Numbered from the stretch's first letter, positions 34,494-45,941 are shown. The stretch: 64,000 bases of DNA from Aspidapion aeneum (GCA_963576565.1 OY755045.1:8165977-8229976), one strand, 5' to 3'. The notes: generated from the sequence alone by a model not told the origin. Translations and numbers: made by a program.

Positions 34494-34770
34494 TTACTGC
34501 TTCCTTCCTTCGCTAAGGACTCTGTCCGTCTTCTGTACAAAGGCCAGAATATCGGGCCAACTCAGATTCAGAAGTTCCTCCGTCTCAAAAGCTTTCTTTT
34601 CGAATACCTCTCTTCTTGCCTCCTTGTATGCTTCACATGATGAGAGAAAATGCCCCGTGGTCTCATCCTAGGCCCCCTTGTGAGCCCCCTTCACACCTGG
34701 CGAGTTCATCTACTTTCTCGTTTCCTGGAACTTCCATGTTGCCTGGGACTCCCAGATGGTAACTACGTGG
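34494..34770 (-). pseudogene. LINE RNase H C-terminal remnant
   Basis: On the minus strand the sequence encodes LGVPGNMEVPGNEKVDELAR, matching the RNase H block G-H/N-x-G-x-x-GNE-x-AD-x-LAR, then after a frame shift ETTGHFLSSCEAYKEARR and a C-terminal helix ending EGRKQ and TAA (34,494-34,496). This is the C-terminus of an I/R1/LOA-group LINE (clade uncertain). The reverse transcriptase part is absent. Confidence 0.75.
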
Positions 34771-35137
34771 TAACTTTGGAGGCAAATATCTCAAGAACAA
34801 ATCGATAGTTTTTGAAAATTTTTATAAAATATATCACTCCACTCACTTTCCCTATTCAAAATTTGGGGATCATGTTTACCCCTCAAAGGAAGTGCGTGCT
34901 ACCAACATTTCGACATATCCACATTTCTCTCACAAGGAAAATCGGAGGATTTTTCCAAAAACGTTCGCAATATAGGTAACCGAAAAAACCCTTGTTACTT
35001 TTAACAAAAACCATGTGTCCTAGGAAGCTACATTTTTAAGAAAATTACAACTTTATACATGTAAGAAAATTAAAAAAACGCGAAACATATTTTCTATGAA
35101 CAACAAGTGAAATTAAAGAAAGAAGAATGAGTAAAAA

Positions 35138-35186
35138 GTTTTTCTGCTTGAACCGGGACTCGTACCCGGAATAAAACGAGTGCCTA
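35138..35186 (-). ncRNA. tRNA-like T-arm remnant, possibly SINE
   Basis: The minus strand reads CCGGG-TACGAGT-CCCGG, a 5-bp stem with a 7-base loop like a tRNA T-arm, and GTACGAGTC approaches the Pol III B box. No A box or full cloverleaf was recognised. Most likely a SINE fragment, or chance. Confidence 0.3.
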
Positions 35187-35663
35187 TAGGGGAGACTGGG
35201 GGAATACCGGACATGAAAGTGGTTTCGGCCGTCTGATAGCTCCTAAACTGTTAATAATTTCACTTATCTATTTTGCAGGTATTTTAATCGTTCAGTCTTA
35301 CCTACATATTATATTTAGATTATTAGTCGGGGGGTTTTTCAGGTAAGGTAATTATTTTAAGGCATTATTATTAAGTACCTACTAGTGAATTTGGAAAAAT
35401 CAGATCATAATGGTTAAGAATGGTTATTGTGTCTTTTATTTATAGGTATTTTTTAATATCTTAAATTATCTAACGCAAAAAATCAAGATTCTTGACCCAC
35501 CCCTGTCTATGTAACGCATTTTTAAGAAAAAAACATACAAAAAAATTAGCAAGACAAAACCACCCCTTCCCCCCGTTAGCGTTTTGTAATTTAAGAATGG
35601 TTCCTAACTTCTTCAGACGCAAAGATACCGTAACGGGGGCCAGCATTTCCCCACTCTCCCCTA
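35187..35663. mobile_element. 477-bp MITE, TAGGGGAGASTGGGG ends
   Basis: Left TAGGGGAGACTGGGGGAATA, right (inverted) ATTTCCCCACTCTCCCCTA. The internal parts do not code. Target duplication is not clear, so superfamily is left open. Confidence 0.65.
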
Positions 35664-35829
35664 CTTATTAACTTATGTTTAATTCTTTACTAGCGTCCAG
35701 AATTAAGATTAGTTTGAAATATCGTCAAAAAAATTGATATTTTTTTCTAACTATGTTTAGGTAGGTCCCTATAAATATTTAGTCCTCTAAAAAACAAAAA
35801 AAAACTAAGCTTTCCAAAGCAAAATGTCT

Positions 35830-36500
35830 ATAGCATCCATTATTGTACACATATTCTACTTAGAGGAGTTAAATTATGTTTAACACTGTTAACAGTCCAG
35901 GGGCGTCCGCACACAGAGTATGGGTTTCTAACAATAGAAATTTTTGTAAATTTGTACCACTTTAGTTTTTACCAAAAGGTTTTTTTGTAAACTAAAAATT
36001 TTTAAATTTTTGCAGGATTATCACAAGTTTCATCAGCTATCTTAAGTATTTCTTACAATCGCATAATTGGCCGCAGAATCATAATCCATTCTACGCATCC
36101 ACACAAAAAAAAACGAAACCACAGTTTTTTTTTACAATTATTTTTTTTATTTCAAGCATATCTCTTACAGCAAAGGAAAATGTATATAGCACCCGTTATT
36201 GTAGACACATAGTTAAATAATTATATTTAACACTGTTAACAGTCCAGGGGCGTCCGCACCCAGCAAGTGGTGTATAACAACAGAAATATTTACAAATTTG
36301 TACCAGTTTAGTTTCTTACAAAAACTCTATTTTTTTTTAAACCCAAAATTTTTAAACTTTTGCTGGATTATCCCAAGTTTCCCCAGCTATCTTAAGTATT
36401 AACTTACAATCGCATAATTGGCCGCAGAATCATAATCCATTCTACACATCCATAACACACAAAAAAAAACGAAACCACAGTTTTTTTTAACAATCACGAA
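35830..36500. repeat. Two tandem ~350-bp copies
   Basis: 35,830-36,140 and 36,175-36,490 share TTTAACACTGTTAACAGTCC, AGGGGCGTCCGCAC, TTATCACAAGTTTC-like and CGCATAATTGGCCGCAGAAT with moderate divergence. The phrase CCAGGGGYGTCCGCA also occurs in the foldback repeats at 62,690, so this may be one arm of that family. Confidence 0.8.
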
Positions 36501-37079
36501 AATTTCATTATTTTAAAAAACAATCCATTATTGCACTCAACATTAAAAAAAAATCACAAGAATATTTTATCACTGGTTGTGTGTAAATTATTTCCTTAAA
36601 TTAAAAAAAGTCGTGCAAAAAATTTACGTCATTTTTTTTATCTCATACGTATCTCATCGATTTACGTATTTTCACAACCATGCGCGACCATATACTACCA
36701 TCATTCGGCATCCAGCATCCAATGCTGTACCATAGACCCATCGCAAGTTCAATTTTCCGACACCGAGGGCGCCATGCGACAGCGCGGTAAATTCTTAACC
36801 GCCAAAACCACTCCCACCGTTTTAAAACCGTTCCCGCCATTGGTTATACCATTTGAAACGGCGCGGTTCAAGTTTATTTCGCGACCAATAGATATTATAA
36901 AGGTTGTGAAGCGGTTTTGAGAGTGGGTAAGAGGGTCGGACATAGGTTTTTAGTAAAATCAAGAGTGGTTTAGGCAAAAAATCGGGTTTTAATTGGTTAA
37001 GTAGGTAAATAAGTTAAAACCACTTGGTAATGAGCGATTTTTTTACGGTTTGTAATGGTTCTGGGTGGTTTATTTTTTT
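36501..37079. other. GC-richer island 36,640-36,960, unassigned
   Basis: A balanced-composition stretch with GGGCGCCATGCGACAGCGCG and CGCGACCAATAG (CCAAT-like). Two overlapping minus frames (64-65 codons) have no recognisable domain. It could be promoter-like DNA or an eroded repeat. Confidence 0.35.
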
Positions 37080-37082
37080 TGT

Positions 37083-38925
37083 TTTTGGTCTTATGGAATT
37101 CCCTATCCTAAAATTCGCTAAATGACGTTTTTCCGAAACTTAACTCAGGGTGTCGTTTTTTCGCATCTCTATGACCCCACTATACTGCAACTCGGTGCTT
37201 TTGTTGATAAACTGTATAGTTTTTGAAATATGAATTTTCAAAGTGTGGCCATTTTGCTCTTATGGGATTCCCTACCCTAAAATTCGGTAAATAACTTTTT
37301 GTGGAATCTTAACTCAGTGTGTAGTTTTTTCGCATCTGTATGACCCCACCATTCTGCAACTCGGTGCTTTTGTTGATAAACTATATAGTTCATAAAATAT
37401 GAATTTTCAAACTTTCTCCATTTTAGTCTTATGGGATTCCCTTACCCTAAAATTCGCTAAATGACGTTTTTCCGAAACTTAACTCAGGGTGTGGTTTTTT
37501 CGCATCACTACGGCCCCACCATACTGCAACTCGGTACTTTTGTTTATAAACTGTATAGTTTTTGAAATATGAATTTTCAAAGTTTGGCCATTTTGCTCTT
37601 ATGGGATTTCCTACCCTAAAATTCGCTAAATGACGTTTTTCCAAATCTTAACTCAGGGTGTCGTTTTTTCACATCTCTATGTCCACATAATACTGCAACT
37701 CGGTGCTTTTGTTGATAAACTATATAGTTCTTAAAATATGAATTTTCAAACTTTCTCCATTTTTGGTCTTATGGGATTCCCTTACCCTAAAATTCGCTAA
37801 ATGACGTTTTTCCGAAACTTAACTCGGGGTGTGGTTTTTTCGCATCACTACGGCCCCACCATACTGCAACTCGGTGCTTTTGTTGATAAACTGTATAGTT
37901 TTTGAAATATGAATTTTCAAAGTTTGGCCATTTTGCTCTTATGGGATTTCCTACCCTAAAATTCGCTAAATGACGTTTTTCCAAATCTTAACTCAGGGTG
38001 TCGTTTTTTCACATCTCTATGTCCCCATAATCAGTGGCGCACCCAGGAATGTGTCTTGGGGGGGGCCCGACAGCTACGAAGCGCGCCCTCAAAAAACTTG
38101 CGACCAAAAAAAAAAACAAAAAACAAAAAAAAAAAAAAGAAAAAAAAAGGTCATCATGTCTGTTCGCAACTACGCCACGGCTTGGGGTTGGGGGGGCCCG
38201 AAGCCTCCTGATGTCAAATTTTAAGGTATTTTTTATGTTTTATCATCAAATATATAGAAAATATATTAAAAATTCTAAGGCTTGCCCCCCCTGGGTGCGC
38301 CCATGCCATAATACTGCAACTCGGTGCTTTTGTTGATAAACTATATAGTTCTTAAAATATGAATTTTCAAACTTTTTCCATTTTGGTCTTATGGGATTCC
38401 CTGCCCTAAAATTCGCTAAATGATGTTTTTCGGAATCTTAACTCAGGGTGTGGTTTTTTCGCATCTCTGTGGCCCCACTATACTGCAACTCGGTGCTTTT
38501 GTTGATAAACTATATAGTTCTTAAAATATGAATTTTCAAACATTCTTCATTTTGGTCTTATGGGATTCCCCACCCTAAAATTCGCTAAATGACGTTTTTC
38601 CGAAACTTAACTCAGGGTGTGGTTTTTTCGCATCTCGGTGGCCCCACTATACTGCAACTCGGTGCTTTTGTTGATAAACTATATAGTTTTTGAAATATGA
38701 ATTTTCAGTTTGGCCATTTTGGTCTTATGGGATTCCCTACCGATTCCCTACCCTAAAATTCGCTAAATGACGTTTTTCCGAATCTTAACTTAGGGTGTAG
38801 TGTTTTCGCATCTCTATGGCTTCACCATATTGCAACTCGGTGCTTTTGTTGATAAAGTATATAGGTAATTTTTAAAATATGAATTTTCAAACTTTCGCCA
38901 TTTTGGTCTTATCACAAAGTAGCCA
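37083..38925. repeat. Satellite array, ~170-bp monomer, about ten copies, dimeric HOR
   Basis: Monomers carry CCCTAAAATTCGCTAAATGA, CTGCAACTCGGTGCTTTTGT and GATAAACTATATAGTT. AATTCGCTAAAT recurs every 169-171 bp. Alternate monomers are more alike (two virtually identical 65-codon frames lie exactly 340 bp apart at 37,447 and 37,787), so the array is organised in 340-bp dimers. A hAT-type MITE interrupts it at 38,032-38,305. Confidence 0.92.
38032..38305. mobile_element. 274-bp hAT-type MITE inside the satellite
   Basis: Starts CAGTGGCGCACCCAGG, ends CCTGGGTGCGCCCATG, flanked by CCATAAT (38,025-38,031; 38,306-38,312). The uninterrupted monomer elsewhere reads through the site. Interior has the shared module GACAGCTACGAAGCGCGCCC followed by CTTGCGACC and long A runs. 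Confidence 0.9.
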
Positions 38926-39590
38926 GTACTTTGTGGTAATATTTTGCTTCTAGAGAAAACGGTGCCTTAGATTAATTCAGTTCCAATTTATATTAAAACA
39001 ATTTCTGTGTCACATTAAAGTAAAGAGGCAAGATATTTTTTGTGCTATATCAAGAAAATATTCTCTTGGTGAATAGGAAAGCACAAATTATTTTACTTCA
39101 AAGCAATTTGCTTCAATCCAAGATAATTTTTTGTACCGTTTAACTCTGAACTCAAAGTGTGGTTTTTTCGCATCACTATGGCCCCACAAAGCACGGATCT
39201 GGGCATACATTTAGGGGGGGGGGTATTTTTTTTCTAGGGGGTAAATTATCCATTAAGCCCTTTATTTATTATCTAATAGAGCATATATTTTTTCTCGTGG
39301 GGAGGGGAGTAATCACCTCGTTAACCTGATACAATTTTTTCGAAAAACATTTTTTTCAAATCGAGTTTTTTGTTTTTTTTTCAAATATTTTTGTCACAAA
39401 CGTTTTTAAAAACTTTATTTAAAAAAAAATGTTTTCAAAAAGTATTTTGTATAAAACTTATTTTTCAAAATAATGTAGGTAGGTAATTCAAAATGTAGTT
39501 TTTTCGAAAAACGACTCTTTGTTTAAAAACATTGTTGTCAAACAAATTTCAGTTAAGAAAAAATATTTTTCAGAAAACTTGTTTCTAATA
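38926..39590. other. Degenerate satellite edge and AT-rich spacer
   Basis: 39,150-39,190 still resembles the satellite. After that the sequence contains a G run at 39,217-39,226 and AT-rich DNA without recognised content. Confidence 0.45.
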
Positions 39591-39767
39591 CAGTGGCGCA
39601 CCCAGGAATATGTCTTGGGGGGGCCGAGGCCTTTTGGAAGGGGCCCGAAGCCTCATGATGTCGAATTTTAAGCTATTTTTTGTGGTTTTTTTTTCTAAAA
39701 AATGTAAAAAAATCTAAGGCTTGGGGGGACCCGGGCCCCGGGCCCCTCTCCCCTGGGTGCGCCCATG
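39591..39767. mobile_element. 177-bp hAT-type MITE upstream of LENG1
   Basis: CAGTGGCGCACCCAGG ... CCTGGGTGCGCCCATG, flanked by TCTAATA (39,584-39,590; 39,768-39,774). It is about 470 bp upstream of the LENG1 start codon. Confidence 0.9.
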
Positions 39768-40030
39768 TCTAATAGAACTTGGTTCATGTCGGGTTCTGCC
39801 GAGCCCTGTTTTAAACCCTGTCGGGCCCTGTTGATGACAAAAGAAAGATCATTACCCAAAAGTTTTCAAAATTCCCTCCCATAAAATTTTTTTTATTGCA
39901 TCCAAAAAAATGTTGATAACAAAAAACAAAAAAAATGGTTTATCACCCAAGTTTTTCAAATTTTCTTTACAAAAAACTTTTTGTATGGGTAAAGTTAGGA
40001 AAGTAAAGAAAAAACAGAATCAGTTATGGT

Positions 40031-40040
40031 AGCGCCATCT
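40031..40040 (+). promoter_or_regulatory. CTCF-like core in the LENG1 upstream region
   Basis: AGCGCCATCT fits the reverse complement of the insect CTCF core (AGRKGGCGC). It is about 200 bp before the LENG1 ATG, in the likely promoter. The 3' flank fits the full consensus poorly. Binding is an inference. Confidence 0.3.
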
Positions 40041-40241
40041 ATTCACGAAGGCATACTAAAACTAAAAGTTTTTACAGAAATCTACTCAGTGCCCTTCTTA
40101 AACGAAAGTCAACAAAAAAAAAACCAACTAAACAAACTCAACGTATATTGGCAACACTGACGAAATCCAACCAGAATGTAGCTCGTGGTTTTTAACCTTA
40201 TAATTTTGTTTATAAAAATATTGTTTTTTTTGTGTGCAAAA

Positions 40242-40265
40242 ATGAATATTTTACCAAAAAAAAGG
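40242..40265 (+). CDS. Leng1: LENG1 homolog, coding exon 1
   Basis: ATG begins MNILPKK, the invariant start of LENG1-type proteins, followed by a perfect donor GTAAGT at 40,266. The exon has eight A residues before the last G, giving 24 bases (phase 0), but the next exon starts one base before a codon boundary and needs two bases from this exon. With seven A residues the joint would read MNILPKK-R-W, as expected for the family. So this copy has either an extra A in the assembly, a real frame-shifting allele, or an unrecognised start. See the findings. Confidence 0.82.
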
Positions 40266-40503
40266 TAAGTAAGTCACTATTTTATAAGCATGTAATTGTT
40301 AGTCTTTTATAAACCTTAAATACCTTTTACTATATATACTTAACCCTAACAAAAAATTAAGTTATATTTATAGATTTTAATCTTTGGTATAAATTGTCAT
40401 AAATTGATCTGAAAGAGAGAGAAAATGATTCCGCGCATATTTAAAAGTATTATTAAGTTAAACTAAACTAAAAAATATAGTACTTACCACTTTTTTTGTG
40501 TAG

Positions 40504-40940
40504 ATGGCATGTGAGAACAAGAGAAAACATAGCCAGAGTTCGAAGAGACGAAGCTCAGGCAGCACAAGAAGAAAAAGAAAGACAAGAAAGAGTTAAACTT
40601 GCTGAAAGAGAAGCCAGAAGACAACTTCTTTTAGAAAAATCTAGGTTAAGACTCCCAAAAACTGATAAAGTTGAATCTAAGAATAAAATTGATATTGAGA
40701 AAGATTCTTCTGACACAACAGGATTAAACGAACATATAAATTTCTTTCAAGAGCTTGAAGATGGCACTGCAGAACAAAAACAAACAAACAAGGAAACTGA
40801 GAAAGAAAAGAAAGAAGAAAAGGAAAAATATGAAAAACAAATTGGTTATTTGACATATTTGGGACAGGATACAAATGAAGCATTGGGCAGGAAGAGTTGG
40901 TATGAAGTTGCTCCTGAAAGGTCCACAGAAGATGTGAATG
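40504..40940 (+). CDS. Leng1: LENG1 homolog, coding exon 2
   Basis: The exon follows the acceptor TTTTTTTGTGTAG and starts with the last base of an arginine codon, then [20 protein letters not shown] and a long basic/acidic helix with [20 protein letters not shown]. This is the Cir_N (CBF1-interacting corepressor N-terminal) domain of LENG1, a nuclear protein of about 260-340 residues found in spliceosome preparations (family knowledge). Further on are [11 protein letters not shown] and [20 protein letters not shown], another conserved block. It ends in phase 1 at a donor GTGAGT. Confidence 0.93.
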
Positions 40941-41470
40941 GTGAGTTCTTCTAGTATCTCATTTTTAAAATTCCATACCATGATAAGATATTTGGGTCAA
41001 AAAATGCCTAATTACCAAGTTTTGTGATGGTATTTGTCTATTTGGGACCTGCGATATCAAAAAAACTGATTTTTCACAAAATTTAGCACAATATTTTGCA
41101 GTAGCTGTGGTTAAGGCTATTGACTTTTGGTGAAGATGAGGGGGTTGCAAGGACATAGTAGCGAGTTTAAATATTTTAAAAAATCATAATCCATGTTTTG
41201 TGGTGGTGTCTGTTTGTCTATCTGGGACCTGGGATATCTTAAAAATTTTGGTGGAGATGAGGGGTTACAAGGACATAGTAGGGGGTTTAGATATAACATA
41301 GTTTTTACAAATTGATAAAAAGTTTAATTTTCAACAAAAATAAAGCTAACTTCCAGAAGGACTAGGTTTCCAATTTTTTTTTCATCTTATTAATTTGGGT
41401 CACAAGATTTTGACTAACAAATAGGTTCTTTTAGTTTCTTTGGTTTGTTAGTTGGTCTTTAAATTTTTAG

Positions 41471-41926
41471 GTGTAAAAAGTCTAAAAGCTAAATCCAGAG
41501 AAGACCCCTTAACAATCTTTAAAAAATACATGGAAGTTTCCAAAAAAGAGGAAAATAATAGCTCAACACTATCTAGTAAAAAACTAAGTGAATACAAGTC
41601 ACTTTTGAGTAAAGAAATGAAAGAATATTCCAGAAAACGCAAACGGAGCAGGTCTAGGTCAGCTTCTAGGGACAGAAATAGTTATAAAAGACATAGAAGA
41701 ACCTTAAGTGAAGACAAAATTAAAAATAAAAAGGGCAAAAAGCATAAGAAAAAATCTAAAAAACACAAAAAAAGAAAAGAAATATCAGAAAGTAGTAATG
41801 TTTCTTCTGAAGATGAGCAAACAAATATTGAAAAAATTAAAAAACTGGAAGTTTTAAGACTGCAAAGGCTTCAGAGAGAAAAAGCTGAAAGACAGAGAAC
41901 TGAAGATTTACTTAATAAAATAAATG
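41471..41926 (+). CDS. Leng1: LENG1 homolog, coding exon 3
   Basis: After acceptor AAATTTTTAG the frame reads VKSLKAKSREDPLTIFKKYM, the conserved central LENG1 segment, then a charged region with RKRKRSRSRSASRDRNSYKR (an RS-like, low-complexity stretch usual in splicing factors), a lysine-rich run and a helix LRLQRLQREKAERQRTEDLL. It ends in phase 1 at a donor GTTAGT. The first base of the exon completes a glycine codon with exon 2. Confidence 0.93.
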
Positions 41927-41931
41927 GTTAG

Positions 41932-42357
41932 TAATTTTTTCTCACCCTTAAAAAACTTCTGGTCAAAATACAAAAATTCCAAAATATGTTTTTATTGTGT
42001 ACCTAACCCTTTTATAATACTCATTTTTGAAGAATTTGTACTTAACAAAAAATATAATTTTTTTAAATCAAGCCAAAAGTATCAGAAGGTACCTTTGTAA
42101 TAAATAAAATATATATGTTTGTGGTGGATTCATTCTACAAACAAAATTTATCTGAGTATTATGCCACTATAAAGGAAATGTTTTAATTAGAAAACCATTT
42201 TTCTAGAAAAAAACTTTTTTTATTAGAAAAATCAAAATGTATAAATCTTATCTTTTTGACAAACAACAATAGTGCAACTTTTCGATTGTTCTTCTACAAT
42301 CGTTCTCAACCTTTTTAATAATTGATTTGTAAATTATTACTACTACTACTATGTCGG
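41932..42357 (+). other. LENG1 intron 3, 5' part
   Basis: AT-rich intron sequence without recognised content; a (TAC)n run at 42,336-42,352 is the microsatellite tail of the LINE that follows. Confidence 0.6.
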
Positions 42358-43735
42358 TTTAGAACGTTTTTCTACGTTTTCCGACGCCTATTCTCCACTT
42401 CCTTCGACCCTGACAATCATCAAGTTTCAAGTTTTTAAAATTTCATTCAGATTTTACAAACAGTTTCTTATGACTAAGCCCTAAGTCACGAGTGACTTGT
42501 CGGGTCATCGTCTTCATATCACTTCTCTGTCTTTGTCTATCTAATCTAGAGCTACCTACTTATTACAAATCTCTTAGTGATTACATTGCCTAGAGACATA
42601 CATATACACTTAATTTATATCACATACATAAAATTATATCACATACTTATTTTTCTAAAATGCTATTTTCTTGAAGTTATTTTACTCTACCCTCCAGTCT
42701 TATTTTATGTTTCAGTCCTCAAGAATGTTGCAGCAGCTGCACCCACTTCATCTTCTGTCAGGTTTTCTGGCTCATTGATCTTTGAGTTGCCATTCCAGTT
42801 TAGGACGCCCTCTTTTTCTGCGTCCTATTGGTTGCCATTCCAGGACCTGCTTTGGTAATCTTTCGCCGTTCATCCGTTGTACATGGCCGTACCAGTTGTC
42901 TTTTAGTGATATCATTTGTTATGCTTCCCTCGATTCACATTCTTTCTTTTATGATCTTATTTCTTATATGATCTGTTATAGATATTCTCATTGATCTTCT
43001 TATTGCATCCATTTCAACACTTTCCAATTTTGTTTTGTATTTTTATGTAACGTGACAAGTCTCTATTCCATACAACAGCATGCTTTTCACCATTGTTTCA
43101 TATATGTAAAATTTTTCATTCTTTTTTATCTTTCTGCTCCATAAAATACTGTTAAGACAGCCAATAAGCTTTTTTGCTTTTACTATTCTATTTTCCAGTT
43201 CTTTACAGTCTGTTCCTGTCTTATCAAATGTGATACCCAAGTATACATACTCATTGCATGGCGATATTGTTTGTCCATTTTCTAGTTCTAATTCACTTGA
43301 TTCGTTTCCAATACATAAGTACTGTGTCTTGTCCACGTTCACTGTTAACTCCCTTTGGTATTCTTTTGTTCACTTTCTCATCATATATTCCATGTCTTCT
43401 TTATCATTAGTTACAATTACTTGGACATCAGCAAACTGTAGTGTGTATATGGTAAATCGGTCGTTAAGTTGTATTCCCATACCGTGTACTTTGCGTTTCC
43501 AGTTTTTTAGAGCTACTGCGATGTATATTTTAAAAAGAGTTGGAGAGATACAATATCCCTGTCTAAAGCCTTTCGTTATCAGAAATTCTTTTGAAAGTCG
43601 ATTTCCAATTTTAATTTTAGATTTTGACCCTTTGTATAGTTCTTTTATCGCTTTTATGTATGTATGATTGATATTAGTCTGCTTTGCTTGCTTTTTGTAG
43701 GTCCACAAAGGTAACATGAGTCTCTATATTTCTGG
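42358..43735 (-). pseudogene. RTE-like LINE fragment in LENG1 intron 3, antisense
   Basis: The longest copy of the 9.8/33.0-kb family in the window. On the minus strand: AIKELYKGSKSKIKIGNRLS, FRQGYCISPTLFKIY, WKRKVHGMGIQLNDRF, FADVQVI, VNVDKTQYLCIGNESSELEL, YVYLGITFDKTGTDCKELEN and YGIETCHVT, then a decayed C-terminus with the GRRKRGRP-type tail. The catalytic FADD is FADV, so it is inactive even apart from stops. Its 3' end lies at the left with a short TAG/TAC microsatellite tail. Confidence 0.88.
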
Positions 43736-44168
43736 CGCTCCTTTTCTCAATTACTGGTTTGGGACAAAAAACATTATATTTACAAGATCTGCCTGCACGA
43801 AACCCACTTTGCTCTTCTCTCTTGTCTTTAAATATTTGATTTTAAAATCATTATTTTCTCTGTTTTTATGTTTGTCACAAACAAGTAAATAATTCTGAAA
43901 AAAAATAATAACTTAAAAATCAAATATTTAATGTGCTTGAGAACAATTGTAGAAGATCAGTCGAAACATTGCATTAGTCCTGTTTGTCAAAAAGAAGTTT
44001 TTAAAATTTTGTTAGGCAAATATTTATTTTTTTTCTAATAAATTTTTTTTCTAGGAAAAACGCAGTGGTTTCTAAATTTAAAAAAATCCCCAGACAAAAA
44101 GTTTTGGTTTTATTTTTGTTTTAAACCCTGTATTTTAAAATAATTTTTGATGTTAACTATTGTTTTAG
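43736..44168 (+). other. LENG1 intron 3, 3' part
   Basis: AT-rich with the polypyrimidine tract and acceptor (TTGTTTTAG) at the right edge. 43,740-43,850 may be a further eroded piece of the LINE. Confidence 0.5.
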
Positions 44169-44263
44169 GAAAAGGCCAGTCAACATCAAAACAAATCGAA
44201 CCTATTAGACAAAAATATAATTCTCAATTCAATCCATATTTGGCCAAGCAAAATTACGATTGA
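44169..44263 (+). CDS. Leng1: LENG1 homolog, terminal coding exon 4
   Basis: Joined in phase 1 after exon 3 the frame reads GKGQSTSKQIEPIRQKYNSQ and FNPYLAKQNYD, then TGA at 44,261-44,263. PRQKYNSQFNP-type endings are the conserved C-terminus of LENG1. With the seven-A version of exon 1 the four exons would give 336 residues. Confidence 0.93.
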
Positions 44264-44359
44264 TAGTATTTTTGAAAAATACTCATATTATTTGATATAC
44301 ACATAACAATATTGTTAAGTAATTCCATTCACATTGTACAAACTTTGATTTTTATAGGC

Positions 44360-44365
44360 AATAAA
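44360..44365 (+). terminator. LENG1 poly(A) signal AATAAA
   Basis: Canonical AATAAA 97 bp after the stop codon of exon 4, followed by AT-rich sequence. Confidence 0.7.
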
Positions 44366-44399
44366 TCAATTTATATGTAAAAAAAGAGAAAGTAAGGTT

Positions 44400-45480
44400 A
44401 CATTTTGAATATATTAAATAATAACAAAAGTGTAAAGTATTTATAGTATCCCAGATAAAAGTAACAACTTCGGGATTTTGGAAATTTGTTCTTAAAAAAG
44501 TAGAAATGAATTTGTTCATGCAACTTTAATTTTAAATTCAAATTTTGCGCCAAATTCCCGTATTCGGAAAACCCACACAATTTCAATTTTGATTGGCACA
44601 AGCAAAACGCCAGCGCCATCTACGAAAAATGAATCTGCGCAAAAAGGCGTAACCAAAAAAAGATTCGTCTGTCAGATTCTATCGAGATCACCACGCAGCA
44701 TGGTGATAAATTCTATTAACCAAAAAATCCAATAACATTCTTAGAAAATCAAAGTAAACCATTACACAAACAAGTGATTCTAGTGTGGATCGACTGCAAC
44801 GACTGGGCACAGCGAGAGGAGCTCCTCTGGACGACGGAAACAACTAAAAAGGTGAGTGCCAATCCTCTATATTGTCTTTGTGTGGCTCGGAAAAATTAAT
44901 ATTTTTACATCGTCCTTTTAAGGATTTTTGCACCCAGATTTTATAAAACGACCAGCGCGCTTACAGTCCCGCGGCTCTACCTCATACCTCAAACCTCAAA
45001 ACATCAACAGAATTAATGTTATTTCGTCGTTGATCTTCTGACGTATCTGACGTTTTGAAACAAGACTATAAAACGACCTTATTTGTGTCGTTCTTTCATC
45101 TCACAAAGTATCGTAACTCATAAAAATCCTTTAAATAGCACAAAAATCATTAGATCCAAAACATTTTTAGTGATATAAATCCAATATAAACTTTCCCTAA
45201 AATTTGAAATTGCTCTTATAAAATTGAAATCAGTTTGTAAGACCAACGACGATTTAATTGGCCAAAATTGCTCATACAACGCAGCAAAATGTTATGAAAT
45301 TTGTTTACAAAATGGCGACAATTTTGAAAACCTTTGCATTAACAACAATCCTCTCTTATTGTGTCCAAAATTTTTATATAGGTACTTTTATCTGAGAAAC
45401 ATGGTGTATTAATCCTGTCATAGAAAAAAAATAGTTATACAAATATTTATAAATCTTCTATCTATATTTTAGTCATAATT
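44400..45480. other. Intergenic; unassigned exon-like donor near 44,852
   Basis: 44,600-44,850 is GC-balanced, has AGCGCCATCT at 44,612-44,621 and a run of codons (WIDCNDWAQREELLW) ending AAAAAG followed by GTGAGTG. It might be a 5' exon of an unseen plus-strand gene or a fossil of a retroelement. The 62-codon frame 45,224-45,412 is not recognised. Confidence 0.35.
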
Positions 45481-45522
45481 TAATAAAATTACACAAAATA
45501 AATAAAAATAACCACCCAAAAT

Positions 45523-45941
45523 TCACCTTCTGTACCTCTACCTCTTAAAATGAAACCACAATTGAAATATATTATTGTGAAACTGACACCTAAAACCTCT
45601 TTTGTACGAGTACTCCCACTCTCTATTTACAATTTTAAAAGCTATATCTTCATAAGGAGGACCAGCATAAAATCTTGAAATAGCAAATTTTTATTTTCCG
45701 GACAAGGTGTCAAATAATATTCTGGGGTAGAGTTTTTGTCAATTAAATCTGGGAAAAATATGTTGAATTTGTAACCCTGGACAATCTTGGGTGGGGTATT
45801 GTCCATATTATAATGGATTTGATTATATTTGTACCATTTGCACTCTATTAAAGTATCTTGGTTTCCTGGGTTTGTGTTTACTTGAACACATGGAATAATA
45901 AAATTATACCATGAATAATTAAAAATCTTACTATATTTCAT
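45523..45941 (-). pseudogene. Cactin terminal-exon copy 1, most diverged
   Basis: Contains the cactin C-terminal coding sequence with an in-frame TAG in the FKRYRYRR end, a one-base deletion in the FAILRFHAG region and a small deletion near HTGFEW. It is the outermost and oldest-looking copy. Confidence 0.9.

Noticed and set aside
37447..37984. Two nearly identical 65-codon minus-strand ORFs
   Set aside because: They are the same satellite dimer read twice, 340 bp apart; no protein family fits.
40677..41299. Minus ORFs opposite LENG1 exon 2 and intron 2
   Set aside because: Antisense shadows; the plus strand has clear LENG1 homology and splice sites.
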